Positions 9,615-19,286 of a stretch of DNA of 64,000 nucleotides are shown piece after piece. The DNA lies in NCBI GenBank assembly GCA_964619885.1, contig CAZUGA010000003.1, forward strand, positions 98,479-162,478, in the 5' to 3' direction. Each line of letters begins with the position of its first letter. Positions within the stretch are counted from its first letter, which is position 1. Both the position numbers and the translations under genes were made by a program. The DNA comes from CAZUGA01 sp964619885 (GTDB lineage: Bacteria; Pseudomonadota; Gammaproteobacteria; Methylococcales; UBA1147). The notes below the pieces were generated by a model. That model saw nothing but the letters and a program-made list of their open reading frames with translations. It did not search any database and was not told where the DNA came from.

Positions 9615-10715
9615 ATGCCCAGATCAACTCAAAGACCATCTGTATCAGTTATTGTCCCAACATACTTTGAAGCGGAAAACCTACCGCTTCTAATCTCGCA
9701 AGTTGAAGCGGTCAAAAAACAACATGATTTAGAATTGGAGCTATTGATAATGGACGACAATAGCCAAGATGGAACGCCTACAGTCATCGAACGATTGAAT
9801 AAAGAATGGGTGCATTTATACGTACGGACGCGTGACCGCAGTTTGAGCCAGGCTGTATGCGAAGGCCTCGCCAAAGCTAAAAATGAGATATTTGTAGTCA
9901 TGGATGCTGATTTAAGCCACCCACCGGCTTCCATTGTGGATTTGGTCGATGGGCTCGAGGAAGGTTACGACTTTGTTTTAGGCTCACGCTATGTCAAAGG
10001 TGGCACCACCGGACACGACTGGGGCTTTTTGAGATGGGCGAATAGCCGAATTGCGACACTGCTTGCCTTACCTTTTACTACGATTCGAGATCCAATGAGT
10101 GGTTTTTTCGCAATTTCTCGGAAAACCTATTTAAAGGCTAGCCACTTTAATCCCATTGGATACAAAATAGGTTTAGAAATTCTAGTAAAATGTGGCTGTG
10201 ACAAAATACATGAGGTCCCAATTCACTTTGAGAATCGTAAATTTGGTGAAAGTAAATTAACCTTCACCGAACAACTTAAATACATTCAACATATAAGGCG
10301 ACTTTTTACCCATAAATACGGCACATGGTCTCATCTATTACAGTTTTTGATCGTTGGCTCATTAGGTATGGTTGTAAACCTTGGATTACTCACAATTTTC
10401 CTGGCACTAACGATACCCGTAAATGCCTCAATCGGCCTTGCCATTTCTATATCTATGCTTTTTAACTTTTTCTTGAATAGGCGGTATACATTCTCCTATG
10501 CTCGACGCAACTCGATGTTCAGGCAACTAATCGGATTTATTGGGGCTTGTTCAATAGGGGCCATCGCTAATTACCTTATTGCTACCGGAATCTTATTATC
10601 AAATCCGGAGCTAAGCCCACAACTTGCTGCGGTATTCGGTATTATCGTGGGTAGCGGTATCAATTTTACATTTAATCGATATGGTGTCTTTAAGCAGGAA
10701 CACTTTAGGGTATAG
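9615..10715 (+). CDS. Polyprenyl-phosphate glycosyltransferase (GT2) fused to GtrA flippase-like domain
   Basis: Residues about 8-225 are a family 2 glycosyltransferase of the dolichol-phosphate mannosyltransferase type: SVIVPTYFEAENLP at the start, MDDNSQDGT, and the DxD-containing VVMDADLSHPP. Residues about 240-362 are a GtrA domain with four membrane helices beginning LLQFLIVGSLGMVVN. The fusion would load a nucleotide-sugar onto undecaprenyl phosphate and help move it across the membrane for the GT-C enzyme encoded just upstream (67 bases between genes, same strand). Length and order agree with known DPM1-GtrA fusions. The sugar is unknown. Confidence 0.88.
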   Translation: MPRSTQRPSVSVIVPTYFEAENLPLLISQVEAVKKQHDLELELLIMDDNSQDGTPTVIERLNKEWVHLYVRTRDRSLSQAVCEGLAKAKNEIFVVMDADLSHPPASIVDLVDGLEEGYDFVLGSRYVKGGTTGHDWGFLRWANSRIATLLALPFTTIRDPMSGFFAISRKTYLKASHFNPIGYKIGLEILVKCGCDKIHEVPIHFENRKFGESKLTFTEQLKYIQHIRRLFTHKYGTWSHLLQFLIVGSLGMVVNLGLLTIFLALTIPVNASIGLAISISMLFNFFLNRRYTFSYARRNSMFRQLIGFIGACSIGAIANYLIATGILLSNPELSPQLAAVFGIIVGSGINFTFNRYGVFKQEHFRV

Positions 10716-10792
10716 CCATTGGCAGGTTCAGGCATTGACTCTTGCTACACCGAATCGTGCATCGCAGCCAAACATATACACTTATTCTCGCT

Positions 10793-13700
10793 CTAATATT
10801 GAATTTTACGCATATAATTTAAAACTTGCCGAAATTCCAATATCAACGACAATAAAGCCGGTAGAAAACTAAGGGTAATCAAGGTTGAAAAGAAGATTCC
10901 TGACAACACAATAATGCCCAAGCCGCGATAGAGCTCCGTACCCGCACCTGACAAAAACACAAGTGGCGACAATCCCAAAATAGTTGTAACACTAGACATT
11001 ACTATAGGCCGAATTCGGGTACGAGTACTTTCGACGACGGCTCGCCGAGGCTCCATGTTTCGATCACGAATGTTTTTCAAGGTCTGCTCTACGAGGAGAA
11101 TCGGATTATTCACTACCGTACCAATCAATACCAAGAAGCCTAACATTGTAATTACATCGAACGGCTGATGGACCGGTTGAAACAAATATTCACAGAGAAA
11201 ATTAAACATCCATAGTCCAACGATACCGCCACTTATCCCCACTGGAACAGTTGTCATAATAATCAATGGGTAACCCCAATGTGAGAAAATTGCGACCATC
11301 AGCAAGTATGAGATTAGTACTGCAACAAGAAAATTTATACCCAGTGCGTCTAACGTTGATTTTAGCCGGTCGCTGGCGCCACTTATACGTACGCTGATTC
11401 CCTCGGGAAACTCTCCAGCCTCGAACATACCGTCGATTATTTCCGATTCTACAATCGATAACGCGGCCTCTAACGGAATTTCGCGCGGAGGTATGATTGA
11501 TAAGGTGACGGTCCTTTGTCCATCGACACGCCGCAGTACTTCAGTGCTTATAATTCGCCGAATATCTGCCACGGACCCCAAAGGAATCACCCCCCCATCT
11601 TTGGAATATAACTGCAAATATTGCAACTCTTCAGGGTTACTTAAAGTACCTTCAGTACTGAATAAATAGATATCGATTTTATCGTCGTTAAGAAAAAATT
11701 CGTCCACGAACGCCCCATCCGACATTGCCCATACCGCATAACCCAACTCATCAGCACTAATCCCCAATTCGGCTGCGCGCTCCCAATCGGGATGGATTTC
11801 CATCAACGGTTGCCCCATGGTCAACGATGACGGCTGCGGCCGCACCTGCGGATTATCAAAAATTTCTTTGCTGCGTTGATACACGCTTAGGCTTGTAGCC
11901 AGCAAATCATCGAGCTTCGACCCACTGATATCCAAATTGATACTTCGTGTACCTCCAAGATTGCTGGCAAAAATAGAACCGCGTGAAGAAAACGAAATTA
12001 CCCCAGGCACCTCAGCAAACTTTTTGGATAACACCGCAATCAAGTCATCAATATCGCCGGCATCCTTGGTCTCGACGATCATCAATATCATCTTGGAACG
12101 TACATAACTCACGACAAAGCGCAGTGCTGGCACCTCGGTTTGGCCATTATGAAAACGCTCCGGACTATCATTAAGGGCGGGAAGAAAATAATCATGCATT
12201 TTATCCAGTACACCAGTCATTTCTTCCAGGTTATAGCCTGGTGGGGCGAACATAAACGAAAAAGTTTTGGATTCCTCCCCTTCCGGTAAATATTCTGCTT
12301 TGGGTGTTAATAGCAAAATAATCAACGCTGTTGTTACAAAAGTACTGACCACTAGCAACAATCTTCGGCCGACTCCTAACATTAGCCATTCCACAATTGC
12401 CATTATACTGACCCCGCAAGCAGCAGCGGCACCATACACCGAAAATTGCCCCGCTCGTCGATTACCCAAAAACTTAGGCGGATGTAGAAAACGGGCACAA
12501 GCGGACGGAATGATAGTGACGGCGACTATCATCGACATCAATACCGAGGCCGAAATTGCAATCGCGATATCAGAATACAACTGGCCAGCTTCTTCGGTCA
12601 CGAATATGACCGGCAAAAATACAAAAACCGTAGTGAGGGTTGAGGCTAATACAGCGGTCCAAACTTCCTGTACGCCATCTAATGCAGCCTGATAGTTAGA
12701 TTTACCCATGCTGCGATGGCGAAAAATGTTTTCCAAAACAACAATACTATTATCCAACGTCATGCCTATCGCAAAAGCGACACCTGCGAGCGATATAACA
12801 TTAATCGTACGCCCCATCACGAGCAATCCCAAAAAAGCCGCAACCGTACATACTGGGATCCCGCAGGCGCCAACCAATGTCGCCGATGGCGACCGCAAGA
12901 ATAAAAACAGGACCAGGGTCGCCAACAGTGCGCCTATCAAAACATTCTGCCGTACCACCGAGACGGCATCTTTGACGTACTGCACATCTTCACTGGTCAA
13001 TTCCACTTGCATACCGTTTGGTTTCAATACGCTTTCATTGATCTCCGCCATACGTTCCATGACGCCATCCATAACATCGATCACGTTGGTCCCGACCTGG
13101 CGCCTAACCCCAAGCGTAAGATTTGGCCGGCCGTTGGCATACGATCGGACCCGAATCTCGAAATGGCTTAACTCTACATAACCAACATCCCGCAGCCGAA
13201 CCATCGCGCCATCTCGATGGGCGATTACCATATTTTCTATGTCCTCAACATCCTCAAAACGACCCACCGTACGCAAAAGATACCGTCGCTTACCGCTATC
13301 GATGTCACCACCAGAAACGTCGCGGTTTCGCGCACGAATTGTAGACCTTAAATCGGCCAGACTAATCTGCCGCTGGGCAAGCTTAGCCGGATCCACATAG
13401 ATACGCATTTGCCGTTTTGCCCCCCCCCAAAGATCGACTTGGGAAACGCCAGAAACCCGTTCTATGCGAGTACGAACATTGTCATTTACAAAATCGTGCA
13501 TCGAAACCAGATTAACGTTTTGCGGGTTTCCCGGCAGAGGTTGGATGCGAAAGAACATGAACGCGGTATCGGAAAATGAACTGGTCACCATCCGCGGTTG
13601 ATCGACGTTTTCCGGATAACCCGGGACCTGGGTCAATGCGTTATTTACCCGAATCAACACATCATCGATATCCACACCGTGCGGAAACTCAAGTTCGATG

Positions 13701-13963
13701 GTGGCACTCCCGGTTTCTGCCTTGGAGGTCATTCGTTCCAGATTCGGAATCGAGCGCAAATAATTCTCTTGCTCGATCAAAATTTCCTTTTCGATATCCT
13801 GTGGTCCTGCGCCTGGCCAGGTGGTTATAACCGAAATGGTTCGTGCATCAAGGTCCGGAATCATCTGAACTGGAACGCGAAGCACCGCAATCACTCCAAA
13901 TAAACAGATAATCAGAATCGCGACGGTAAGAATGACACCATTTCTAATGGTAAGACTAAACAC
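10793..13963 (-). CDS. RND-family efflux transporter, AcrB/HAE-like
   Basis: A 1056-residue inner-membrane RND pump with the usual repeat of two halves, each with one helix, a large periplasmic loop and five helices. The N-terminus contains VPVQMIPDLDARTISV and the fourth-helix region reads GMTLDNSIVVLENIF. AcrB has two adjacent aspartates there; here the pair is Asp-Asn, and the helix-10 position that carries the essential lysine in AcrB reads GTVVNNPILLVE, without lysine. The proton relay therefore differs from classical multidrug pumps, as in several other RND branches. The adaptor gene is 26 bases upstream on the same strand. No outer-membrane channel gene is nearby, so a TolC-like partner must be encoded elsewhere. 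Substrate unknown. Confidence 0.9.
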   Translation of the reverse strand: MFSLTIRNGVILTVAILIICLFGVIAVLRVPVQMIPDLDARTISVITTWPGAGPQDIEKEILIEQENYLRSIPNLERMTSKAETGSATIELEFPHGVDIDDVLIRVNNALTQVPGYPENVDQPRMVTSSFSDTAFMFFRIQPLPGNPQNVNLVSMHDFVNDNVRTRIERVSGVSQVDLWGGAKRQMRIYVDPAKLAQRQISLADLRSTIRARNRDVSGGDIDSGKRRYLLRTVGRFEDVEDIENMVIAHRDGAMVRLRDVGYVELSHFEIRVRSYANGRPNLTLGVRRQVGTNVIDVMDGVMERMAEINESVLKPNGMQVELTSEDVQYVKDAVSVVRQNVLIGALLATLVLFLFLRSPSATLVGACGIPVCTVAAFLGLLVMGRTINVISLAGVAFAIGMTLDNSIVVLENIFRHRSMGKSNYQAALDGVQEVWTAVLASTLTTVFVFLPVIFVTEEAGQLYSDIAIAISASVLMSMIVAVTIIPSACARFLHPPKFLGNRRAGQFSVYGAAAACGVSIMAIVEWLMLGVGRRLLLVVSTFVTTALIILLLTPKAEYLPEGEESKTFSFMFAPPGYNLEEMTGVLDKMHDYFLPALNDSPERFHNGQTEVPALRFVVSYVRSKMILMIVETKDAGDIDDLIAVLSKKFAEVPGVISFSSRGSIFASNLGGTRSINLDISGSKLDDLLATSLSVYQRSKEIFDNPQVRPQPSSLTMGQPLMEIHPDWERAAELGISADELGYAVWAMSDGAFVDEFFLNDDKIDIYLFSTEGTLSNPEELQYLQLYSKDGGVIPLGSVADIRRIISTEVLRRVDGQRTVTLSIIPPREIPLEAALSIVESEIIDGMFEAGEFPEGISVRISGASDRLKSTLDALGINFLVAVLISYLLMVAIFSHWGYPLIIMTTVPVGISGGIVGLWMFNFLCEYLFQPVHQPFDVITMLGFLVLIGTVVNNPILLVEQTLKNIRDRNMEPRRAVVESTRTRIRPIVMSSVTTILGLSPLVFLSGAGTELYRGLGIIVLSGIFFSTLITLSFLPALLSLILEFRQVLNYMRKIQY

Positions 13964-13989
13964 TGAACCGGTATATTTGAGTTACTGCA

Positions 13990-15057
13990 TCAATCCAACA
14001 CGCGAACGCGCTGCTTAGGTTTTAAATTTTCATTACCACGAATCACAATCTGATCGCCTGGACCTATCGATCCATCCACTACTTCTACCGAAGTTTGATA
14101 CGATCGACCGGTTTTTATCCTTACTGGGTCGACAATTTTTTGTCCGTCCTTTCCGGATACCCGCCAAACCGTATCTGAGCCATCAGGATTTTTTACTACA
14201 GCATCTCTTGGAACCATGATGACCGTCGCAACCGCATTCCGCCCAACTAGAAAATTCACCTTGGCCGACATTCCTGGTGCAATCAATCGGTCTGAATTAG
14301 CCAGGTCAATTCTCACTGGAAAAGTTCGACCGGTCGCATTGGCGATGGGAATTTTTTTGCTCACGCTAGCCTCAAAAGGCTGTTGAGGCAGCGCATCAAA
14401 GATCAACTGCACTGGCATTCCGATCTGTATCAGACTGAAATATCTTTGGGGAACAGGGACTCGAACGCGCAAAGTTGAAATATCGTACAATTTTAATATC
14501 GCATCACCGGGCTCTACCCACTGGCCAACTTCCACTATGATATCCCCGATTACACCATCGAACGGCGCACGAATAACAAAACGTTTTGAAAACTCTAGCG
14601 CGCGCCGGTATTCGGCGTTAAGCTTGGTCAACGCCGCTTTTTTCATTTGTACATCCGCAATCAAAGTTTTATATGCGGTCTCGGCAACATGCCGCTTGGC
14701 AACGAGTTTTGCCGATTCATCGCGTTGCCGTATCGCTTCACGCCAACGTTCGCGTCCTTCAGCCAATGCGGCCGCGGCTTGATCGACATTAAGATCGGCG
14801 ATGACCTTATCCAATTCAACCATAACTTCACCTTGCACCACCTTGTCACCATCATCGACCAATATCCTGGCAACCAAACCATCGACTTCGGGCGAAATCA
14901 ATGATTGACGTTGGGGCATCGCTGAACCTGTTAACGGGATTTGATCAAGCAACCGATTGTATTCAACCACACTGATTTTGACTGGAATTATTTTGTCATC
15001 CGCAGCAGCGGAGCTGATGCAACATAACAACAGCAACCCAAGATTTCGGTACGCCAT
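13990..15057 (-). CDS. RND efflux periplasmic adaptor subunit (membrane fusion protein)
   Basis: Periplasmic adaptor linking the RND pump to an outer-membrane channel. From the chosen ATG at 15057 the protein has a signal peptide (LLLLCCISSAAA) and a mature chain with the split lipoyl/barrel-sandwich domain (SPEVDGLVARILVDDGDKV, then VIRAPFDGVIGDI), an alpha-helical hairpin between them, a beta-barrel domain and a C-terminal membrane-proximal domain. An in-frame ATG lies 16 codons upstream, but it has no ribosome binding site and would put charged residues before the signal peptide; the chosen start has AGGA at a suitable distance. It is followed immediately by its pump gene. Confidence 0.85.
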   Translation of the reverse strand: MAYRNLGLLLLCCISSAAADDKIIPVKISVVEYNRLLDQIPLTGSAMPQRQSLISPEVDGLVARILVDDGDKVVQGEVMVELDKVIADLNVDQAAAALAEGRERWREAIRQRDESAKLVAKRHVAETAYKTLIADVQMKKAALTKLNAEYRRALEFSKRFVIRAPFDGVIGDIIVEVGQWVEPGDAILKLYDISTLRVRVPVPQRYFSLIQIGMPVQLIFDALPQQPFEASVSKKIPIANATGRTFPVRIDLANSDRLIAPGMSAKVNFLVGRNAVATVIMVPRDAVVKNPDGSDTVWRVSGKDGQKIVDPVRIKTGRSYQTSVEVVDGSIGPGDQIVIRGNENLKPKQRVRVLD

Positions 15058-15480
15058 TAAGAATAATCCTGCATCTACATGTCGCCTACCCTGTACGTCT
15101 TGCATTAGGTTTTGTATCTCAAAAAAAATAACATGTACTTGGCCTTAGATTACCTGCAAACAATTCTAACCCGGAATGACAATTTTTAAATCGTAATAGT
15201 ATTCAGATAACAACTATCGATCCACGCCTGTTACAGTATCAAACACGATAGTTCTACAAGTGATCAACTTACATCTTTGGATACATGATAATTGCATATC
15301 TTGTCTTTACTCAAACCCTTATAGTTCTAGCCAGTCCATATTAAGAAGTTATCTTGCTAACTAAATTCGGTGGCATGCAGGAATCCCGAATGTCACTAAA
15401 TTATCCGTCGGCAGAAAAGACCAAAGCGGCCAAGGAACCATTTTAATAAAGTCAACGTCTAATATCGCGAGGGTTTAAGT
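15058..15480. other. Intergenic region between adaptor and UspA genes
   Basis: About 420 bases of divergent intergenic DNA serving the efflux operon (leftward) and the universal stress gene (rightward). I see no further gene, RNA or convincing operator. A GAGGG ribosome binding site lies just before the UspA start. Confidence 0.5.
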
Positions 15481-15936
15481 ATGCCGAAAAACATCAAAAA
15501 AATTCTAGTCCCCATCGACCATTCGGAACCATCGCTTGAAGCAGCATGGGTAGGTCTGACGGTAGCTAACGCACTAGATGCAAGCCTCACTCTAATGCAC
15601 GTCCACGAGCACTCAACATTAGAATTTACCCACGTTCACTATTCGGAATTTGACCAACTGACGCACGATAATTTTCATGACACCGTACTCAAATACGTCG
15701 ATGACCCATATTCAAACGAGCTGTGCTCGGCAATTAATAAGGGCATTGTAGAGACCGATTGCCAACAGTGTGAGGACAAGCCATCCGTCGAAATATGCCG
15801 TTATGCAGAAAATGAAGATATCAGCCTGATCGTCATGGGTTCTCGAGGGCATACCAGTATTGAAGAACTGTTGATAGGCAGTGTAAGTTCAGAAGTTCTA
15901 CACCACGCACCCTGCCCAGTTACCATCGTCCGCTAA
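15481..15936 (+). CDS. Universal stress protein, UspA family
   Basis: A 151-residue single-domain Usp protein. The N-terminus KKILVPIDHSEPS is the first strand and nucleotide-binding Asp, and the C-terminal VMGSRGHTSIEELLIGSVS matches the G-2x-G-9x-G-(S/T) ATP-binding signature. Such proteins bind ATP and support survival under starvation or oxidative and respiratory stress. It is a single gene with a GAGGG ribosome binding site, convergent with fadD. Its specific trigger is not visible in the sequence. Confidence 0.92.
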   Translation: MPKNIKKILVPIDHSEPSLEAAWVGLTVANALDASLTLMHVHEHSTLEFTHVHYSEFDQLTHDNFHDTVLKYVDDPYSNELCSAINKGIVETDCQQCEDKPSVEICRYAENEDISLIVMGSRGHTSIEELLIGSVSSEVLHHAPCPVTIVR

Positions 15937-15979
15937 AAGACAAAATCGCGCTGGGGCTTCCCGGCCCTAGTCTGGCGAA

Positions 15980-17647
15980 TCACATTTCGCGCAATTGCCT
16001 GCGTAAAACCTTTCCGACCTTGCTTTTCGGGATTTCGTCAAGAAAAACGATTGCGTCTGGCACTTTATATGAAGTCATGTTTTCGCGGCAATAAGTTTCT
16101 ATCATTTCCGCACTCAAATGCGGATCATTCCTAACAATAAAAGCCTTTACGATTTCACCCGATACCATATGTGCCTCGCCGACCACACCCGCATCGGCGA
16201 TTTTTGGATGAGCGACCAAAATCTGCTCGATTTCATTCGGATAAACATTGAATCCCGAAACGATGATTAGATCCTTTTGCCGATCTACAATGCTTACGAA
16301 ACCATCTTGATTTATTGTCGCGATATCTCCTGTGCGTAACCATCCGTCCTTGGTCAGTACATTGGCTGTTTCGGTTTCCTTACCCCAGTAACCCTGCATA
16401 ACCTGCGGACCTTTGACCAACAATTCACCCTCTTCACCAATATTCACCGCAGTTCCCTTCTCGCTGCATATCTGAACCATTGTCGACGGAACCGGCACAC
16501 CCACTGTCCCATTGTATTCGCGCAGGTTCAGCGGATTGCAGCATACTCCAGGGGATGCCTCTGTTAGACCGTAAGCTTGGCATACGGGTAGTCCGGTAAT
16601 TTGCTGCCATTTCTCGGCGACTGACTTCTGGATCGAGGCCCCTCCTCCGACAACAAAACGCAAATCGGTAAAATCTAAAGTTGCAAATCGCTCGTTGTCT
16701 AACAATTTTGCAAACAGCGCATTTACCCCTGCTATACAAGTGAATTTCGCTTGTTCCAGCTCGGACACTAGCGCATCGGAATCCCTAGGATCGGTGATTA
16801 AGTATTGAATTCCGCCAAATCTTAACAAGCTAAGAAAATTAAGCGTCAACGCGAAAATATGATATAGGGGCAAAGCTATAATCACGCGTTCCTGACCTTC
16901 TCTCAAGGTTTGCCGCAACCACAAATTAGTTTGTTCTATATTCGCCAATAGATTTCCATGGCTCAACATTGCGCCCTTCGCAGTCCCGGTTGTACCACCG
17001 GTATACTGCAAAAATGCCAAATCTTCATGCGTGATAGGCACTCGCTTAAAATCTGTTCTGCACTGAAAAGCGGTTTTCAACGAAATAGCACCTTCGATAC
17101 GCCATTCCGGGACACTCCGTTTAAGGTATTTAGCGGCTAGATTAATCGCAACGGATTTGGGCCAGGGAAACAGATCGCCTAGTTGAGTCACCAGTACATG
17201 TTCAATGGCGGTACCTTCTACTGCCCGCTCCACCGCATTTGCACATCCGGCGAACACAATAATCGTGGTCGCAGCGCAATCTTTTAGTTGTTCATGTATT
17301 TCCCTAGAAGTATAAAATGGGTTGAAGTTGACGACCACCAATCCAGCCTTTAATGCACCCATTATCACAACCGGATATTGCAAACTATTTGGCAACATGA
17401 CGGCCAAGCGATCTCCTTTGCTTAATTTCAGCGTATTCTGTAAATAAGCCGCGAACCAACGGCTATAACGGTTAAATTCAGAATAACTCAGTTGAACCCC
17501 ATAGTTACTCAACGCGGGTTTATCTAAAAATCGCAGACAACAATCGTGTAAATAATCGCCCACCGACGAATAAGAAAGCTTGCCAATTTCAGCCGGCACG
17601 CCTGGTTCATAAGCGTTCAACCAATGTTTATGCACCGATGCTCTCAT
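15980..17647 (-). CDS. fadD: Long-chain fatty acyl-CoA synthetase
   Basis: A 555-residue adenylate-forming enzyme that activates free fatty acids to acyl-CoA at the inner membrane. The ATP/AMP loop is YTGGTTGTAKGAMLSH, the acyl-CoA synthetase signature is seen as DGWLRTGDIATINQDGF, the A8 hinge as VDRQKDLIIVSG, and the catalytic lysine is in PKSKVGKVLRRQL at the C-terminus. Length and motifs agree with bacterial FadD. The upstream gene on the same strand is a class-3 aldehyde dehydrogenase (106 bases between them), suggesting joint use of long-chain aldehydes and fatty acids. A medium-chain or aromatic substrate cannot be excluded. Confidence 0.85.
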   Translation of the reverse strand: MRASVHKHWLNAYEPGVPAEIGKLSYSSVGDYLHDCCLRFLDKPALSNYGVQLSYSEFNRYSRWFAAYLQNTLKLSKGDRLAVMLPNSLQYPVVIMGALKAGLVVVNFNPFYTSREIHEQLKDCAATTIIVFAGCANAVERAVEGTAIEHVLVTQLGDLFPWPKSVAINLAAKYLKRSVPEWRIEGAISLKTAFQCRTDFKRVPITHEDLAFLQYTGGTTGTAKGAMLSHGNLLANIEQTNLWLRQTLREGQERVIIALPLYHIFALTLNFLSLLRFGGIQYLITDPRDSDALVSELEQAKFTCIAGVNALFAKLLDNERFATLDFTDLRFVVGGGASIQKSVAEKWQQITGLPVCQAYGLTEASPGVCCNPLNLREYNGTVGVPVPSTMVQICSEKGTAVNIGEEGELLVKGPQVMQGYWGKETETANVLTKDGWLRTGDIATINQDGFVSIVDRQKDLIIVSGFNVYPNEIEQILVAHPKIADAGVVGEAHMVSGEIVKAFIVRNDPHLSAEMIETYCRENMTSYKVPDAIVFLDEIPKSKVGKVLRRQLREM

Positions 17648-17753
17648 AAGATTATCCGAAATAGAACGCGCTTGGTTGTGGGCCCTCGATATTTCTGCTC
17701 ATCCAACTATCTGACCGTCAACATAGATTCGTGTCAAAAAATAAGCTCTGCGC

Positions 17754-19175
17754 CTAATGCATCAGCTTGCGCAATAACTTAATTTTATTACCGTAAGGGG
17801 CGTATACCAAGGGCACATCGAGCCAATTATGAGACCATAGCACGCCCTTCTTGTGTGAAAAACATTCAAATCCGTGGAACCCATGATAGGCTCCCATACC
17901 ACTTTGACCGACACCTCCAAATGGCAGGTATGGATTTACGATATGTAAAACACAGTTATTGATACAAGCGCCTCCAAATTGGAGTTTGGTCAACAATGTA
18001 TCTTGTACCTGTTTATCGTTGCTAAAAATATAACATGCCAAAGGATAATGGGGGGTATTAGAGATAATGCCGAATATATCATCCAGATTATCGTAGTCAA
18101 CGACTGGCAAAACTGGGCCAAATATTTCTTCTGACATCACCGCATCATGTATTGTCACATCACGCAGAACCGTAGGTGCAATGTAACGGGATTCCGAGTC
18201 TGAACCGCCGCCTATTACAATCTTAGACTTATCAATTAACGATAAGATTCGCGAGAAATGACTATCATTGATGATTCGTGCATAATCTGGACTAAGTGTT
18301 GGATCTTCACCATAACTTCGTAAAATTCTGTTCTTCAAACATTCCAGAAACTGTTCCTTGATCTGCCTATGTACGATTAGGTAGTCCGGTGCGACACAGG
18401 TTTGACCGGCGTTTAAAAATTTAGTTGCTACGATTCGCTTTGCCGCGATATCCAGGTGGGCATCTTTATCTACAATACACGGACTTTTTCCACCAAGCTC
18501 CAATGTAACTGGGGTCAAATTTCGCGCCGCCGCAACCATAACGATAGTGCCAACCCGAGCGCTGCCGGTGAAAAATATATGATCGAATTTTTGCTCCAAC
18601 AATGCAGTAGTTTCTGCGACCGCCCCGGGTACATATGCAACATAATTGGCATCGAAGGTTTCGTCAATCAACTGACCGATAACTTCACTGCAAGCAGGTG
18701 TCATTTCCGATGTTTTTACCACCGCAGTGTTTCCGGCAGCAATCGCTACGATCAGTGGCGAAAGGGCCAACATGACCGGGTAATTATAAGGCGCTATGAT
18801 CAAATTGACGCCACGCGGTGAATACATTATGCGGCTGGACCCAGGCTGTACCAATAATGTTGAAAGTACCCATTTGGGTCTCATCCAACGTTTGAGTTTA
18901 GCTAAAGTTCCGCTCAATTCGTGCAAACAAAAACCGGTTTCGGACAAGTAGGCTTCAAATTCCGGTTTGGCCAAATCTTGCTTGAGCGCCGAGTGTAATC
19001 GTGCTTCATAGCGGACGATTGCCAATTTTAATTTCTTCAGGTTATCGACCCGCACCTGATAATCTAAGGTTACTCCTGAATTGAAATTTTCTCGAAGTCG
19101 CGCTACGACATCAGGAATTTGCTGGATAATTTGGTTCGAATGAACCGGATTTGCTTGTGTACTATTCATAGCCAT
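17754..19175 (-). CDS. Aldehyde dehydrogenase, class 3 (fatty or aromatic aldehyde)
   Basis: A 473-residue NAD(P)-dependent aldehyde dehydrogenase of the short class-3 type. Visible are the cofactor site (IIAPYNYPVMLAL, then VVKTSEMTP and FFTGSARVG), the catalytic glutamate in LELGGKSPC and the catalytic cysteine in FLNAGQTCVAPDYLI. The long C-terminal extension with basic residues and hydrophobic patches is like fatty aldehyde and coniferyl aldehyde dehydrogenases. It lies upstream of fadD on the same strand, so it may oxidise long-chain aldehydes to acids that FadD then activates (inference). An alternative ATG two codons downstream would hardly change the protein. Confidence 0.85.
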   Translation of the reverse strand: MAMNSTQANPVHSNQIIQQIPDVVARLRENFNSGVTLDYQVRVDNLKKLKLAIVRYEARLHSALKQDLAKPEFEAYLSETGFCLHELSGTLAKLKRWMRPKWVLSTLLVQPGSSRIMYSPRGVNLIIAPYNYPVMLALSPLIVAIAAGNTAVVKTSEMTPACSEVIGQLIDETFDANYVAYVPGAVAETTALLEQKFDHIFFTGSARVGTIVMVAAARNLTPVTLELGGKSPCIVDKDAHLDIAAKRIVATKFLNAGQTCVAPDYLIVHRQIKEQFLECLKNRILRSYGEDPTLSPDYARIINDSHFSRILSLIDKSKIVIGGGSDSESRYIAPTVLRDVTIHDAVMSEEIFGPVLPVVDYDNLDDIFGIISNTPHYPLACYIFSNDKQVQDTLLTKLQFGGACINNCVLHIVNPYLPFGGVGQSGMGAYHGFHGFECFSHKKGVLWSHNWLDVPLVYAPYGNKIKLLRKLMH

Positions 19176-19286
19176 CCCTCGTAATCATTGCCACAAGTCC
19201 GATATTGGATTGTACAACTATATTGGGAACTCTGATACAAAATGAATTAGGCAAATTTTGTGAATACCAACCTGCATCCCATCAAA

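Noticed and set aside
12267..12692. 141-codon plus-strand open frame inside the RND pump gene
   Set aside because: It is antisense to a well-supported pump gene, has no recognisable domain and looks like a codon-pattern shadow.
15937..15979. Possible terminator between UspA and fadD
   Set aside because: GC-rich stretch with only a weak stem and no T run.
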